A program made the position numbers and the translations under genes. From assembly GCA_913020445.1 (NCBI GenBank), contig CAJWAR010000006.1:1-64000 (forward strand): DNA of 64,000 nucleotides. The letters run 5' to 3'. The notes below the pieces were generated by a model, which saw only the letters and a program-made list of their open reading frames with translations, was not told the DNA's origin and did no database searches. Source of the stretch: an uncultured Rhodospirillaceae bacterium (GTDB lineage: Bacteria; Pseudomonadota; Alphaproteobacteria; Rhodospirillales; UBA2165). Shown piece by piece: positions 8,983 to 17,769 of the stretch (position 1 is its first letter; every line of letters starts with the position of its first letter).

Positions 8983-9426
8983 TCACTTCTTTTTTGAGCT
9001 ACGGCCAAGCCCGATATTCTTTGCGAATTCGGATCGTTGTTTGGCGTAATTCGGCGCTACCATTGGGTAATCATGAGGCAAATTCCATTTCGCGCGATAT
9101 TCCTCGGGCGTCATACTGTAGTTGGTGCGCAAATAGCGCTTAAGCATTTTTAATTTTTTACCATCTTCAAGACACACAATGAAATCCGGCGAAATTGACC
9201 GCCGGATTGAGATTGCCGGTTTTTGCTGCGTTGTCAGGCCACCAGAGCCATCCGACTGAACCCCGACGAGAGAATTATAAACAGTAGTTATTAATTCAGG
9301 CAGGTCGTCTTTTGAAATTTCATTCTGACTGACATACGCGGCTACGATATCACTTGCCATGCCAAGAAGCTCTTCTTTAGAGACGTTTTTATTATCTATA
9401 TCATCCATATTCGTGAGTCTTGCCAC
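8983..9426 (-). CDS. MucR/Ros family transcriptional regulator lacking the zinc ligands
   Basis: MucR/Ros proteins are small alphaproteobacterial DNA-binding regulators and H-NS-like silencers with a single prokaryotic zinc finger. The C-terminal signature is unmistakable: LEDGKKLKMLKRYLRTNY, TPEEYRAKWNLP and YPMVAPNYA. The N-terminal 60 residues are the helical oligomerisation region. The usual C-x2-C...H...H ligands are mostly gone: one Cys (VCLEDG) remains, and the two His positions read Tyr and Asn (KRYLRTNY). Some rhizobial homologues are known to fold without zinc, so the protein may still be functional. The start is either GTG at 9426 or ATG at 9408; neither has a strong ribosome-binding site. 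MucR genes are often autoregulated, and a 12-bp palindrome (9455-9466) lies just upstream. Confidence 0.88.
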   Translation of the reverse strand: MARLTNMDDIDNKNVSKEELLGMASDIVAAYVSQNEISKDDLPELITTVYNSLVGVQSDGSGGLTTQQKPAISIRRSISPDFIVCLEDGKKLKMLKRYLRTNYSMTPEEYRAKWNLPHDYPMVAPNYAKQRSEFAKNIGLGRSSKKK

Positions 9427-9454
9427 TGCAGTTGGGGATAATTCTATGAGATTT

Positions 9455-9466
9455 TGATCTAGATCA
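9455..9466. promoter_or_regulatory. Perfect 12-bp palindrome upstream of mucR-like gene
   Basis: TGATCTAGATCA is a perfect palindrome about 30-50 nt upstream of the two possible starts. Its position suits an operator over the core promoter, possibly for autoregulation. Its role is inferred from position only. Confidence 0.35.
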
Positions 9467-9724
9467 TAATTATACTGTCTTTGATAAAGTATATATTAAT
9501 CAAATAAAAGATCAAATAAAACAGGACGAAATTAAGTATATATGATTTTTCCGACTAAAACGGCTGAATTAGCAGGAGATAGCTTCTACTATTACGATGA
9601 TTTTGACGTCTGTTACTTTGAAATAGTGATCGATATAGTTGTGTCTAAATTTTGCAAACGTCGCCCACCCGAGTTTAAGTCGACTATCATACCGAATGCT
9701 CTTTGTGAATCAGTGCGTTATTAA

Positions 9725-9746
9725 TTGAATTGGGTGAACAATTCAA
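9725..9746. promoter_or_regulatory. Perfect 8-6-8 inverted repeat upstream of rpiB
   Basis: TTGAATTG, a six-base spacer and CAATTCAA form an uninterrupted 8-bp dyad about 175 nt upstream of rpiB. It has no T tract, so it is not a terminator. It is a candidate operator for the long rpiB-glyA-nrdR-rib unit. Confidence 0.35.
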
Positions 9747-9921
9747 AGTAATGGTCTCGCCGGCAAGTTTATCTTTTACCGTATTTGGAACGAAGTTGAG
9801 TAGACTAGATTTTGATTTCCATCGAATTGTAGTGTTGTCTTGGCGAAAGCTTCCGATATATGGTATGTGAAAGACAGAACATCTGCCGACGCTGTATTTA
9901 ATTGGAATAGAGACCTCGATA

Positions 9922-10374
9922 ATGCCAGCTGAACCTTCTAGAACTATTGCAATCGCTTGTGATCACGGCGGAATTGACCTCAAAGCTACACTTGCGGCGG
10001 AATTGGAGGGTGACGGCTACGATGTTCTGGATTTGGGCACAAATGGCTCAGATTCAGTTGATTACCCGGATTTTGCTTATGCATTGGCGAGTGCAATCAA
10101 AGACGGCAAAGCGACACGCGGCGTGTTGGTTTGTGGTTCTGGAATAGGCATCAGCATTGCAGCCAATCGCCATGCAGAAATTCGAGCCGCTCTGGTCCAC
10201 GATGCCCTTGGTGCCCGTATGTGCCGGGAACATAACGACGCAAATGTAATCGCTTTTGGTGGCCGCATGATTGGCGTCGAAACTGCGCGCGATTGTCTCA
10301 ATACATTTCTCAACACGGAATTTGAAGGCGGAAGACACGAACGTCGCGTCGACAAGCTTTCAAACCCAAAATAA
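9922..10374 (+). CDS. rpiB: Ribose 5-phosphate isomerase B
   Basis: RpiB interconverts ribose 5-phosphate and ribulose 5-phosphate in the pentose phosphate pathway. The 150-residue length is standard for the RpiB/LacAB fold. IACDHGGIDLKA (about 10-20) holds the substrate-binding Asp-His. The active-site Cys lies in VLVCGSGIGISIAANR (about 70-85). HNDANVIAFGGR (about 103-114) is the family signature. It is the first gene of a plus-strand series and sits 39 nt before glyA. This rpiB-glyA-nrdR-rib order recurs in alphaproteobacteria. Ribulose 5-phosphate is also the substrate of RibB further down the same series. Confidence 0.96.
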   Translation: MPAEPSRTIAIACDHGGIDLKATLAAELEGDGYDVLDLGTNGSDSVDYPDFAYALASAIKDGKATRGVLVCGSGIGISIAANRHAEIRAALVHDALGARMCREHNDANVIAFGGRMIGVETARDCLNTFLNTEFEGGRHERRVDKLSNPK

Positions 10375-10413
10375 ATGAAACAAATTTAGATACGACGTTA
10401 GGAAAAACCATAG

Positions 10414-11718
10414 ATGTCACTTGCCAATAATGACAACGCCTCCTTGAATTCATTTTTTTCAGCTTCGCTTGAAGATTGCGATGCGGATGTTTTCAAATCA
10501 ATCCGCGATGAACTTGGACGTCAACAAGATCAAATTGAACTAATTGCTTCTGAAAATATTGTCTCGCGTGCCGTGTTGGAAGCTCAAGGCTGCGTCATGA
10601 CCAACAAATATGCCGAGGGCTATCCCGGCCGGCGCTACTATGGCGGTTGTGAATTTGTTGATGTGGCGGAAAATTTGGCGATCGAGCGCTCGACTAAATT
10701 GTTCAATTGCAGTTTTGCCAACGTTCAGCCGAACTCCGGCTCACAAGCCAATCAAGGCGTGCTCCAGGCACTCATTAAACCGGGTGACACCATCATGGGT
10801 ATGTCGCTGGCGGCCGGCGGACATCTGACTCATGGCGCACCGCCCAATCAATCCGGTAAATGGTTTAACGCGGTGCAATATGGCGTTCGTAAACAGGACG
10901 CTCTGATTGATTTTGATGAAGTCAGAGACCTCGCTAAAGAGCATCAGCCAAAACTGATTATTGCCGGTGGCTCTGCTTATCCACGTGAAATTGATTTCGC
11001 TCCATTCCGGGAAATTGCCGATGAAGTCGACGCCATCTTTATGGTCGATATGGCCCATTTTGCCGGGCTGGTCGCTGCCGGTGTACATCCGTCACCATTC
11101 CCGCATGCTCATGTCGCAACCTCGACCACCCATAAAACGTTGCGCGGCCCGCGGGGCGGTTTGATCCTGACAAATGACGAAGATATTGCGAAAAAAGTAA
11201 ATTCAGCCATTTTTCCCGGTATTCAAGGTGGCCCGCTCATGCATGTTATTGCCGCTAAAGCCGTTGCCTTCGGTGAGGCGTTGCAGCCCGACTTCAAAAT
11301 TTATGCCCAAAACGTGGTCGATAATGCACGCGCCTTGGCGGCGAAACTGGTCGAGCGGGGCTGTGATATCGTCTCCGGTGGAACCGACACCCATTTGATG
11401 CTGGTTGATTTAAGACCGAAGAGCCTGACCGGCAAAGCCGCCGAAGCCAGCATGGAAGCTGCCGGCATCACTTGTAATAAAAATGGCATTCCGTTCGATC
11501 CGGAAAAACCGTTTGTTACCTCAGGCGTACGCCTTGGCACACCGGCTGGCACGACGCGTGGATTTGGCATTGCTGAATTTAACCAAATTGGTGATCTCAT
11601 TAGTGAAGTGCTGGATGGCTTGGCAGCCAATCCGGACGATAATAGTACCGTTGAAGGCGCGATACGTAAGCAAGTCGAGGAACTTTGCGCGCGGTTTCCC
11701 GTCTACAGCAATTTTTAA
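10414..11718 (+). CDS. glyA: Serine hydroxymethyltransferase
   Basis: GlyA is a PLP enzyme that converts serine and tetrahydrofolate to glycine and methylene-tetrahydrofolate, the main one-carbon source. The protein has 434 residues. [20 protein letters not shown] is the N-terminal signature and [15 protein letters not shown] binds substrate. The PLP lysine lies in [13 protein letters not shown] (about 243). The C-terminal [15 protein letters not shown] motif is intact. A short N-terminal extension of about 15 residues precedes the conserved core. It lies between rpiB and nrdR on the same strand, likely co-transcribed; the 47-nt gap to nrdR carries an AAAAGGGG ribosome-binding site. Confidence 0.97.
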   Translation: MSLANNDNASLNSFFSASLEDCDADVFKSIRDELGRQQDQIELIASENIVSRAVLEAQGCVMTNKYAEGYPGRRYYGGCEFVDVAENLAIERSTKLFNCSFANVQPNSGSQANQGVLQALIKPGDTIMGMSLAAGGHLTHGAPPNQSGKWFNAVQYGVRKQDALIDFDEVRDLAKEHQPKLIIAGGSAYPREIDFAPFREIADEVDAIFMVDMAHFAGLVAAGVHPSPFPHAHVATSTTHKTLRGPRGGLILTNDEDIAKKVNSAIFPGIQGGPLMHVIAAKAVAFGEALQPDFKIYAQNVVDNARALAAKLVERGCDIVSGGTDTHLMLVDLRPKSLTGKAAEASMEAAGITCNKNGIPFDPEKPFVTSGVRLGTPAGTTRGFGIAEFNQIGDLISEVLDGLAANPDDNSTVEGAIRKQVEELCARFPVYSNF

Positions 11719-11765
11719 CTGAATACTGGGTATGAACAGAAGTTCATATAAAAGGGGATAGAACA

Positions 11766-12218
11766 ATGCGTTGTCCATTTTGTGGTCATAACGACACTCA
11801 GGTTAAAGACTCGCGGCCAACCGAAGATAATTCTGCCATAAGGCGGCGGCGGTCGTGTCCGGAATGCGGCGCCCGTTGGACGACCTTCGAACGGGTCCAG
11901 TTGCGCGAACTCACGATCTTGAAAAAGAACGATAAAAAGGAAACTTTCGACCGCGACAAATTGGCGAGATCGCTCCGCATATCGCTGCAAAAACGCCCGG
12001 TTGATCCTGAGCAGGTCGAACGCATTGTAAATTCGATCCAGCGGCGGCTGGAAAGTTTGGGCGAAAATGAAGTGCCGTCAAAAGTCATCGGCGAGATGGT
12101 GATGGATGTGCTCGCCGATCTTGATTCAGTCGCCTATGTCCGGTTTGCTTCGGTTTACCGGAATTTTCGCGAAGCGCGTGATTTTGAAGACTTTGTAGGG
12201 AGTTTAAGTGACGACTGA
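11766..12218 (+). CDS. nrdR: Transcriptional repressor NrdR
   Basis: NrdR represses ribonucleotide reductase genes in response to ATP and dATP levels. The protein has 150 residues. An N-terminal zinc ribbon carries two knuckles, MRCPFCG and SCPECGARW (about residues 1-35). The ATP-cone domain follows (about 49-139), from [23 protein letters not shown] to [13 protein letters not shown]. It overlaps the start of ribD by 11 nt, so the two are translationally coupled. This nrdR-ribD coupling is widely conserved. No NrdR box was identified in the window, and no nrd genes are present. Confidence 0.97.
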   Translation: MRCPFCGHNDTQVKDSRPTEDNSAIRRRRSCPECGARWTTFERVQLRELTILKKNDKKETFDRDKLARSLRISLQKRPVDPEQVERIVNSIQRRLESLGENEVPSKVIGEMVMDVLADLDSVAYVRFASVYRNFREARDFEDFVGSLSDD

Positions 12219-13341
12219 TTCTTCAGGAACACTCGCCACAGACGACCATACCAATCACATGAAAGCAGCGCTTAATTTGGCGCAGCGGGGCCTCGGGAAT
12301 GTATGGCCCAATCCAGCGGTCGGTTGCGTGATCGTTCAGAATGGCAGAGTGGTAGGGCGCGGTTGGACCCAGCCGTCTGGGCGCCCGCACGCCGAAACCG
12401 AGGCGTTGCAGCGGGCCGGTGAACTGGCCAAAGGCGCAACTGCCTACGTCACCTTGGAACCCTGCAATCATCAAGGTCAAACACCGCCTTGTAGCGAGGC
12501 CTTGATAGCGGCCGGTATTAAAAAGACGGTGATTGCGGCACAAGATCCTGATTTACGCGTTGCTGGCACTGGCATAACTCGTTTGAAAGAAGCTGGCATC
12601 GAAGTCCAGCTTGGTGTCTGCCGGTATGAAGCCGATCAACTGAACAAGGGTTTTTTCTCTCGGGTAGAACTTTCGCGTCCTCTTTTTACCCTTAAAATCG
12701 CGACAACTTTGGACGGTAAAATCGCTACCCACTCCGGTGAAAGTCAATGGATAACCGGTAATTTGGCCAGACGAGCCGCTCATCGGCAGCGGGCATCCCA
12801 CGACGGCGTGATGATCGGCAGCGGAACTGCCTTGGCCGACAATCCGTCATTGACCTGCCGTTTGCCCGGCATCTCAAATGAACAGCGAAATAGAATTGTG
12901 TTGGATGGCAGATTGCGCCTGCCCCTTGATTCTCAACTTGTCCAAACAGCCGGCGAGGTTCCTGTCACTGTCTTTACCTTACCCGGCGATGCCGCAAAAC
13001 AAGAGCGTATAAAGCAGCTTGAAAATAATGGTGTCAGAGTTCGCATAGCACCCGCCGAAGCGCCGCAACTCGATCTTGAGTGGGTCGCTAAAAAGCTGGC
13101 GGAAAACGGCTTAACCCGAGTGTTTGTTGAAGGTGGTGGTACACTTGCGGCTTCACTGTTGAAAGCCAATATAATCGATGAAATTGCCTGGTTCAGAGCT
13201 CCGTCGGTCATTGGCGATGATGGGCTTTCGGCAATCGATGGATTAAAGCTGGACAAACTGGCAGAAATGCCGACATTCACCCGCAAATCCTTAACCCAGC
13301 TGGGAGAGGATAGTTTGGAAATCTTGACCAGAAAACTGTAG
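12208..13341 (+). CDS. ribD: Bifunctional riboflavin biosynthesis deaminase/reductase RibD
   Basis: RibD deaminates and then reduces the pyrimidine product of GTP cyclohydrolase II in riboflavin synthesis. The protein has 377 residues and starts with GTG inside the end of nrdR. The N-terminal deaminase domain (about 10-150) has the zinc motif PHAETEA and the paired cysteines in [15 protein letters not shown]. The C-terminal dihydrofolate-reductase-like domain (about 160-370) contains [19 protein letters not shown] and [13 protein letters not shown]. It is followed 11 nt later by ribE. It is the first rib gene of a complete ribD-ribE-ribB-ribH set. Confidence 0.96.
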   Translation: MTTDSSGTLATDDHTNHMKAALNLAQRGLGNVWPNPAVGCVIVQNGRVVGRGWTQPSGRPHAETEALQRAGELAKGATAYVTLEPCNHQGQTPPCSEALIAAGIKKTVIAAQDPDLRVAGTGITRLKEAGIEVQLGVCRYEADQLNKGFFSRVELSRPLFTLKIATTLDGKIATHSGESQWITGNLARRAAHRQRASHDGVMIGSGTALADNPSLTCRLPGISNEQRNRIVLDGRLRLPLDSQLVQTAGEVPVTVFTLPGDAAKQERIKQLENNGVRVRIAPAEAPQLDLEWVAKKLAENGLTRVFVEGGGTLAASLLKANIIDEIAWFRAPSVIGDDGLSAIDGLKLDKLAEMPTFTRKSLTQLGEDSLEILTRKL

Positions 13342-13352
13342 TAGTAAATATC

Positions 13353-13940
13353 ATGTTTACCGGAATTATTACCGATGTGGGCCGTGTGCGGGATGTCCGC
13401 CAGAGCGGCGACACGAGATTGGAAATCGAAACTCATTTTGATATGAGCGATGTCGATATTGGGGCATCCATTGCCTGCTCAGGCACATGTCTGACGGTGA
13501 TTGAAAAAGGTGACAACTGGTTTGCCGCCGAAGCCTCAGCAGAAACGCTGTCAAAAACGTCGCTTGGTGCATGGCACGTTGATACCGCGGTAAATCTTGA
13601 ACGACCGCTTAAAGCTGCCGACGAATTGGGTGGCCATCTGGTTTCCGGTCATGTTGATGGCGTCGGCGAAATCACCCAAATAGAGAGCGAGGGCGATTCC
13701 ATTCGCTATACATTTCGCCCGCCGCCCGAGTTGATGAAATTTATCGCCGAGAAAGGCTCAATTGCGATCAATGGTGTTTCCTTGACGGTGAACGAAGTCG
13801 ATGACACGACTTTTGGCGTCAACATTATTCCTCATACGCAGAGCGAAACAACTTTTGGCACGGCGAAAACCGGTGATCCGGTAAACCTGGAAATTGATAT
13901 GCTGGCGCGCTATGTTGCGCGACTGCTCGAAAAGGACTGA
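13353..13940 (+). CDS. ribE: Riboflavin synthase alpha subunit
   Basis: This enzyme dismutates two molecules of 6,7-dimethyl-8-ribityllumazine to riboflavin and the pyrimidine precursor. The protein has 195 residues made of two tandem lumazine-binding barrels. The first begins MFTGIITDVGRV and has the SGTCLTV catalytic-type segment near residue 45. The second begins near residue 97 with LVSGHVDGVGEI and carries SIAINGVSLTVNEV. It lies 11 nt after ribD and 2 nt before ribB, so operon expression is near certain. Confidence 0.96.
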   Translation: MFTGIITDVGRVRDVRQSGDTRLEIETHFDMSDVDIGASIACSGTCLTVIEKGDNWFAAEASAETLSKTSLGAWHVDTAVNLERPLKAADELGGHLVSGHVDGVGEITQIESEGDSIRYTFRPPPELMKFIAEKGSIAINGVSLTVNEVDDTTFGVNIIPHTQSETTFGTAKTGDPVNLEIDMLARYVARLLEKD

Positions 13941-13942
13941 CA

Positions 13943-15112
13943 GTGGCTAAACCAAATAATTTAGAATCGCCGGAATCTTACGATTTATCGGACTATCTAT
14001 CATCGATCGAAGAAATTATCGATGAAGCTCGCAATGGCAGAATGTTTATCCTCGTTGACGATGAAGATCGCGAAAATGAGGGTGATCTCGTTATTCCGGC
14101 ACAGATGGCGACCCCGGACGCGGTTAATTTTATGGCCACTCACGGCCGCGGTCTAATTTGCCTGGCCTTGACGCGACAGCGTGTTGAAGAGCTTGGTCTG
14201 CCTGCCATGAGCGCCAACAACGCCATGCGCCATCAAACCGCCTTCACAGTGTCTATCGAGGCCAAAGAAGGGGTAACTACCGGGATTTCGGCGGCGGATC
14301 GAGCCCGCACGATTGCGACAGCCATCGATACCTCAAAAGGTGCAGCTGATATCGCCTCACCGGGCCATGTATTTCCGCTCGCTGCACGGGATGGCGGCTC
14401 TTTGGTGCGCGCCGGGCATACTGAGGCTTCGGTGGATATTGCACGCCTGGCTGGGCTGGCGCCGGGTGGCGTGATTTGCGAAATCATGAAAGATGATGGC
14501 ACCATGGCGCGCCTGCCAGACCTCGTCGCTTTTGCCCAGAAGCATGGTCTGAAAGTCGCAACAATTGCTGATTTAATGGAGTACCGCCTACGCAATGATC
14601 GCATCGTCAAGCCGAGCATCGAATCGACAATGAATACGATTGGAGGCGGTGAATTTAAATCCGTGGTTTATATTAATCAGGCTGACCAAAGCGAGCACAT
14701 GGCCTTAGTGAAAGGCGACGTAAGTGAAAATGGGCCAGTAATGGTCCGCATGCACGCCTTCAATATGTTTGATGATATTTATAGCGCGGAAAAAACTCTC
14801 GAACTCCATAAGGCCATGGAAATGATCGACCGGGAAGGGCGGGGCGCTGTTGTTATGCTGCGTAATCCAAGCCGGACATTTATCAGCGATCGCATCCAGC
14901 AAAAATACCAAGGACCTTCCGTCAGTTTTCGAGGCTACGGTATTGGCGCTCAGATTTTATTGGATCTAGGTATTCACGAAATGATCGTTCTAACAAATAC
15001 CGAACAAACGCTGGTGGGACTAGAAGCGTATGGATTGTCAATAACGGAGCGGCGGCCAATTAAGATAAATAAAAATGATTCAGTACCGGTGCGGGATGAC
15101 TTCTATGAGTAA
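13943..15112 (+). CDS. ribB: 3,4-dihydroxy-2-butanone 4-phosphate synthase with degenerate GTP cyclohydrolase II domain
   Basis: The N-terminal half (about 15-220) is a full DHBP synthase that turns ribulose 5-phosphate into the four-carbon riboflavin precursor: [23 protein letters not shown] and [15 protein letters not shown] are all present. The C-terminal half (about 230-380) has the GTP cyclohydrolase II fold but not its metal site. The family C-x10-C-x-C zinc ligands are replaced ([10 protein letters not shown] and [10 protein letters not shown] where E. coli RibA has the cysteines). It is therefore a RibBX-type hybrid rather than an active RibBA, and a true ribA must lie elsewhere. GTG start with an AGGAC ribosome-binding site. 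The stop overlaps ribH. Confidence 0.93.
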   Translation: MAKPNNLESPESYDLSDYLSSIEEIIDEARNGRMFILVDDEDRENEGDLVIPAQMATPDAVNFMATHGRGLICLALTRQRVEELGLPAMSANNAMRHQTAFTVSIEAKEGVTTGISAADRARTIATAIDTSKGAADIASPGHVFPLAARDGGSLVRAGHTEASVDIARLAGLAPGGVICEIMKDDGTMARLPDLVAFAQKHGLKVATIADLMEYRLRNDRIVKPSIESTMNTIGGGEFKSVVYINQADQSEHMALVKGDVSENGPVMVRMHAFNMFDDIYSAEKTLELHKAMEMIDREGRGAVVMLRNPSRTFISDRIQQKYQGPSVSFRGYGIGAQILLDLGIHEMIVLTNTEQTLVGLEAYGLSITERRPIKINKNDSVPVRDDFYE

Positions 15113-15527
15113 AATATTGATTGTTGAAGCTCGGTTCTATGAAGACATCGCCGATCAACTCGCTACCGGCGCCGTTAAAGTTATCGAAGATACCGGCCTA
15201 TCAGTTGATCGCGTTGCTGTTCCTGGCGTGTTTGAAGTTCCAGCGGCAGCAAAAAAAGCCTGGGATACCGGTAACTATGTTGGTGTCGTCACGCTTGGTT
15301 GTGTCATTCGCGGAGCGACTGATCATTACGATCATATTTGCCGCGAAGTTAGCCGCGCCTTGATGGATTTAAGTATCCATGAGGGCGTACCACTTGGTTT
15401 TGGCATTCTCACCTGCGAAAATCGCGATCAGGCGTGGGAACGCGCCAATGTTGACGACCGCGATATTGGCGGCCGCGCAGCTGTTGCCTGCCTCCACATG
15501 CTTGAAATCCATAACGAGTTTAGTTGA
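15105..15527 (+). CDS. ribH: 6,7-dimethyl-8-ribityllumazine synthase
   Basis: RibH joins the pyrimidine and four-carbon precursors to make lumazine, the substrate of RibE. The track gives an ATG at 15075. I choose the third in-frame ATG (15105, [16 protein letters not shown]), because homologues begin at about this strand and GCGGGATG precedes it at suitable spacing. This start overlaps the ribB end by 8 nt and gives 140 residues. Motifs: VPGVFEVPAAAKKA (about 40-53), TLGCVIRGATDHYDHI with the catalytic His (about 65-80), and GFGILTCENRDQAWERA (about 100-116). The stop shares its last base with the nusB start. Confidence 0.95.
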   Translation: MSKILIVEARFYEDIADQLATGAVKVIEDTGLSVDRVAVPGVFEVPAAAKKAWDTGNYVGVVTLGCVIRGATDHYDHICREVSRALMDLSIHEGVPLGFGILTCENRDQAWERANVDDRDIGGRAAVACLHMLEIHNEFS

Positions 15528-16012
15528 TGGCCAAAAAAGGTAAACGAGACCCGCGAAGTACCAGCGTTGCTCGTTTAACCGCAACACAGGGTCTCTACGA
15601 AATTGAAATTACCGGCGCTTCACTTGATGCAATCTTGTTGGATTTTCTTGCCCGGCGTTGGCAAAACCCAGACCCGGACGAACCTGAATTAGGCGAGCTT
15701 GCGGTACCCGACAAAAAGAAGTTTGGCGAAATTGTCCGCGGCGTTATCGAAAATAAATCCCAGCTTGATGACATTTTAACAGGCGCCCTTGCTGAGGGAC
15801 ATAGCTTGGAAAAATTGGACGTTCTCTTGCGATCCGTGTTACGCGCTGCGGCTTATGAAATGTTTTACCAGCCGAAAGTACCGGTTCGGGTTATCATTAA
15901 TGAATATGTCGATTTAGCCCACGCGTTCTATGCTGAAAAAGAACCTTCTTTGGTTAATGGTGTTTTAGACCGCATAGCGAAAGTCGTTCGCGGTCAGGAG
16001 TTGGAGAAATAA
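15527..16012 (+). CDS. nusB: Transcription antitermination factor NusB
   Basis: NusB binds boxA RNA with NusE (ribosomal protein S10) to promote antitermination, mainly on rRNA operons. The track extends to a TTG at 15524. The ATG at 15527 overlaps the ribH stop (TGATG) and is the natural coupled start, giving 161 residues. The protein is all-helical: RSTSVARLTATQGLYEIE at the N-terminus and the conserved C-terminal helix region PVRVIINEYVDLAHAFYAEKEPSLVNGVLDRIAK. The central insert (about 45-60) is slightly longer than in E. coli. The ribH-nusB-thiL order is classical. Confidence 0.95.
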   Translation: MAKKGKRDPRSTSVARLTATQGLYEIEITGASLDAILLDFLARRWQNPDPDEPELGELAVPDKKKFGEIVRGVIENKSQLDDILTGALAEGHSLEKLDVLLRSVLRAAAYEMFYQPKVPVRVIINEYVDLAHAFYAEKEPSLVNGVLDRIAKVVRGQELEK

Positions 16013-16016
16013 TTCG

Positions 16017-17009
16017 TTGCCTAATGAGAATGCACGACCGAACGAATTTGAAATCATCAATAAATACTTTGCACCACTAAGTGGATCTGAGCCCGGCGCC
16101 TTTAAGCTCACCGATGATGCGGCGATTATCGATCCACCGACCGGCCAAAGCCTGGTCGTAACGACTGATGCCCTAGTTGCCGGGGTGCATTTCTTCACAG
16201 CTGATCCGGCGGAGGATATCGCTGCCAAATTATTACGTGTCAGCCTGTCAGACTTGGCTTCGATGGGTGCTGAGCCAGCCCATTATACGCTTTCGATCGC
16301 CGTGCCAGAGGATCTCAACTCAGATTGGTTCGAAACATTTTCTGAAGGCCTCGCCGAAAATCAAAGGGAATTCGGTGTCACTTTGATCGGCGGCGATACC
16401 GTATCGACGTCCGGTCCGCTGACACTTTCGTTAACCGCGATGGGATACATTGAAAAGGGGATGGGCTTAAGACGGAGTAAGGCGAAAGTTGGCGATAGTA
16501 TATGGGTTTCCGGAACTATCGGTGATGGTGCGCTTGGTCTTTTGGCCGTTGAAAATAAATTAGCTGACCTCAGCAGTGACGATTGCGAATATTTACGCCA
16601 GCGTTATCGTTTGCCCATTCCACGCACCAAACTCGGACAGAACCTCATCGGCAATGCCCATGCGGTGATTGATATTTCCGATGGTTTGGTCGCTGATCTC
16701 GGCCATATTTGCGAAACTTCCGGTGTCGGAGCGGATGTTCAGATTGCTGATATTCCATTATCTAAAGCAGCAAATGGTGCACTGGCGGAAAACTCAGCCC
16801 TGCTTGATTTAATCCTCGGTGGCGGTGATGACTATGAATTACTTTTTACCACCGAGCACAGCTTTGCAGCGGCAGCTGAAAAAATTGCTGCAGAAAGCGG
16901 GGTCACTCTTACTAAAATCGGAGAAATAACGAATACCGGGGCGATTCGGCTATTTGACCAAAACGGCCAGGAGCACACGCCCCGCCAAAAAGGATTTACT
17001 CACTTTTAA
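16017..17009 (+). CDS. thiL: Thiamine-monophosphate kinase
   Basis: ThiL phosphorylates thiamine monophosphate to the active cofactor thiamine pyrophosphate. The protein has 330 residues of the PurM/ThiL fold. The TTG start is preceded by TTGGAG. GAFKLTDDAAII (about 23-34) and VVTTDALVAGVHF (about 44-57) bind metal and ATP. Further signatures are ASMGAEPAHYTLSIAVP and TLIGGDTVSTSGPLTLSLTA. A late GGGDDYELLFT motif lies near residue 270. It follows nusB by 4 nt, as in many proteobacteria. Confidence 0.95.
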   Translation: MPNENARPNEFEIINKYFAPLSGSEPGAFKLTDDAAIIDPPTGQSLVVTTDALVAGVHFFTADPAEDIAAKLLRVSLSDLASMGAEPAHYTLSIAVPEDLNSDWFETFSEGLAENQREFGVTLIGGDTVSTSGPLTLSLTAMGYIEKGMGLRRSKAKVGDSIWVSGTIGDGALGLLAVENKLADLSSDDCEYLRQRYRLPIPRTKLGQNLIGNAHAVIDISDGLVADLGHICETSGVGADVQIADIPLSKAANGALAENSALLDLILGGGDDYELLFTTEHSFAAAAEKIAAESGVTLTKIGEITNTGAIRLFDQNGQEHTPRQKGFTHF

Positions 17010-17093
17010 TTTTAATGAAATCAAATTAGGTTAAAGATTGATATGATAAACGTATCGAACCGTGAGCATCTGAATAACTGTTGGTTTTGATAA

Positions 17094-17579
17094 ATGCCTA
17101 AAATTTTAGTCATTGTTTTAGCTGTCGTTATCTTGCTTGCCGGTGGGGCAGTTACGCTTTTGCAGCAGATGGAGCTCGGGCCATTTGAACCGGAAGTTAA
17201 GCTCACACCGGAGCAAATAGCGGCGGCGGCTGCCGAGATGGCACGCAAGAAGGCGCTGGAACCGCCACGCTTTGTGACTCTAGAACCGCTGTTAATCCCT
17301 ATATTTCAAGGAGATATCGTAGCTGCAACCATTCAGCTGCAGATTCAGATCGAAACCAGAAAGGGCAATGTATCGAAGATCAACAAACAAATGCCGCGCC
17401 TGAAGGATGCCTATATACGGGATTTACATGCATATGTTCCGAGACTTTTACGCAAACAAAAAGACCTTGATATTGCCTCGCTAAAACGCCGTCTCTTTGT
17501 TATTGGTGAAAGAACCATCGGCAAGGGTTTGATTGATGGCGTACTTGTTCAATCGGCAATGAACCGAAAACTACGCTAA
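17094..17579 (+). CDS. FliL-like single-pass membrane protein
   Basis: A 161-residue protein with one N-terminal membrane helix (ILVIVLAVVILLAGGAVTLL, about 4-23), an Ala/Glu-rich linker (about 37-55), and a periplasmic-type domain. The domain shows FVTLEPLLIPI, QLQIQIETRKGN and MPRLKDAYIRDLHAYVPRL, the pattern of the FliL fold: a beta-strand with 'I.LEV' character, then a long helix ending in R-x-x-D-x-x-x. True FliL stabilises stator units and usually sits next to fliM. Here it follows thiL by 85 nt with no flagellar neighbour, so the role could be stator-related or a paralogous SPFH-like accessory. The family call is moderate. Confidence 0.6.
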   Translation: MPKILVIVLAVVILLAGGAVTLLQQMELGPFEPEVKLTPEQIAAAAAEMARKKALEPPRFVTLEPLLIPIFQGDIVAATIQLQIQIETRKGNVSKINKQMPRLKDAYIRDLHAYVPRLLRKQKDLDIASLKRRLFVIGERTIGKGLIDGVLVQSAMNRKLR

Positions 17580-17769
17580 TAAAAATCACTTATATTTCAG
17601 CTATGTCCATCAATATTGTTCCGGGTGTGTTAATGGTTGATTTCCCAGTTGATTTCTATGCCGCCTTCTGGCATGTTCCCGGCGAATTTTCCACACCCAC
17701 TTAAACGAAAGTATAGGGACGGGTGTTCCCCCTATTATCAAGGTTTCAACCAACTAAGGGTTAAACGAC

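Larger units (their letters stand above)
9427..9921. other. 495-bp intergenic region between mucR-like gene and rpiB
   Basis: The half next to the mucR-like gene is AT-rich with many TATA-like runs. It should hold the divergent promoters of the regulator and of the rpiB-glyA-nrdR-rib transcription unit. I see two perfect dyads (9455-9466 and 9725-9746, listed separately) and no tRNA, terminator or convincing small gene. The 60-codon ORF at 9542-9724 has no good ribosome-binding site and an unusual composition, so I do not call it. Confidence 0.6.

Noticed and set aside
9542-9724. 60-codon ORF in the mucR-rpiB gap
   Set aside because: No ribosome-binding site, skewed composition and no motif; it lies in AT-rich promoter DNA.
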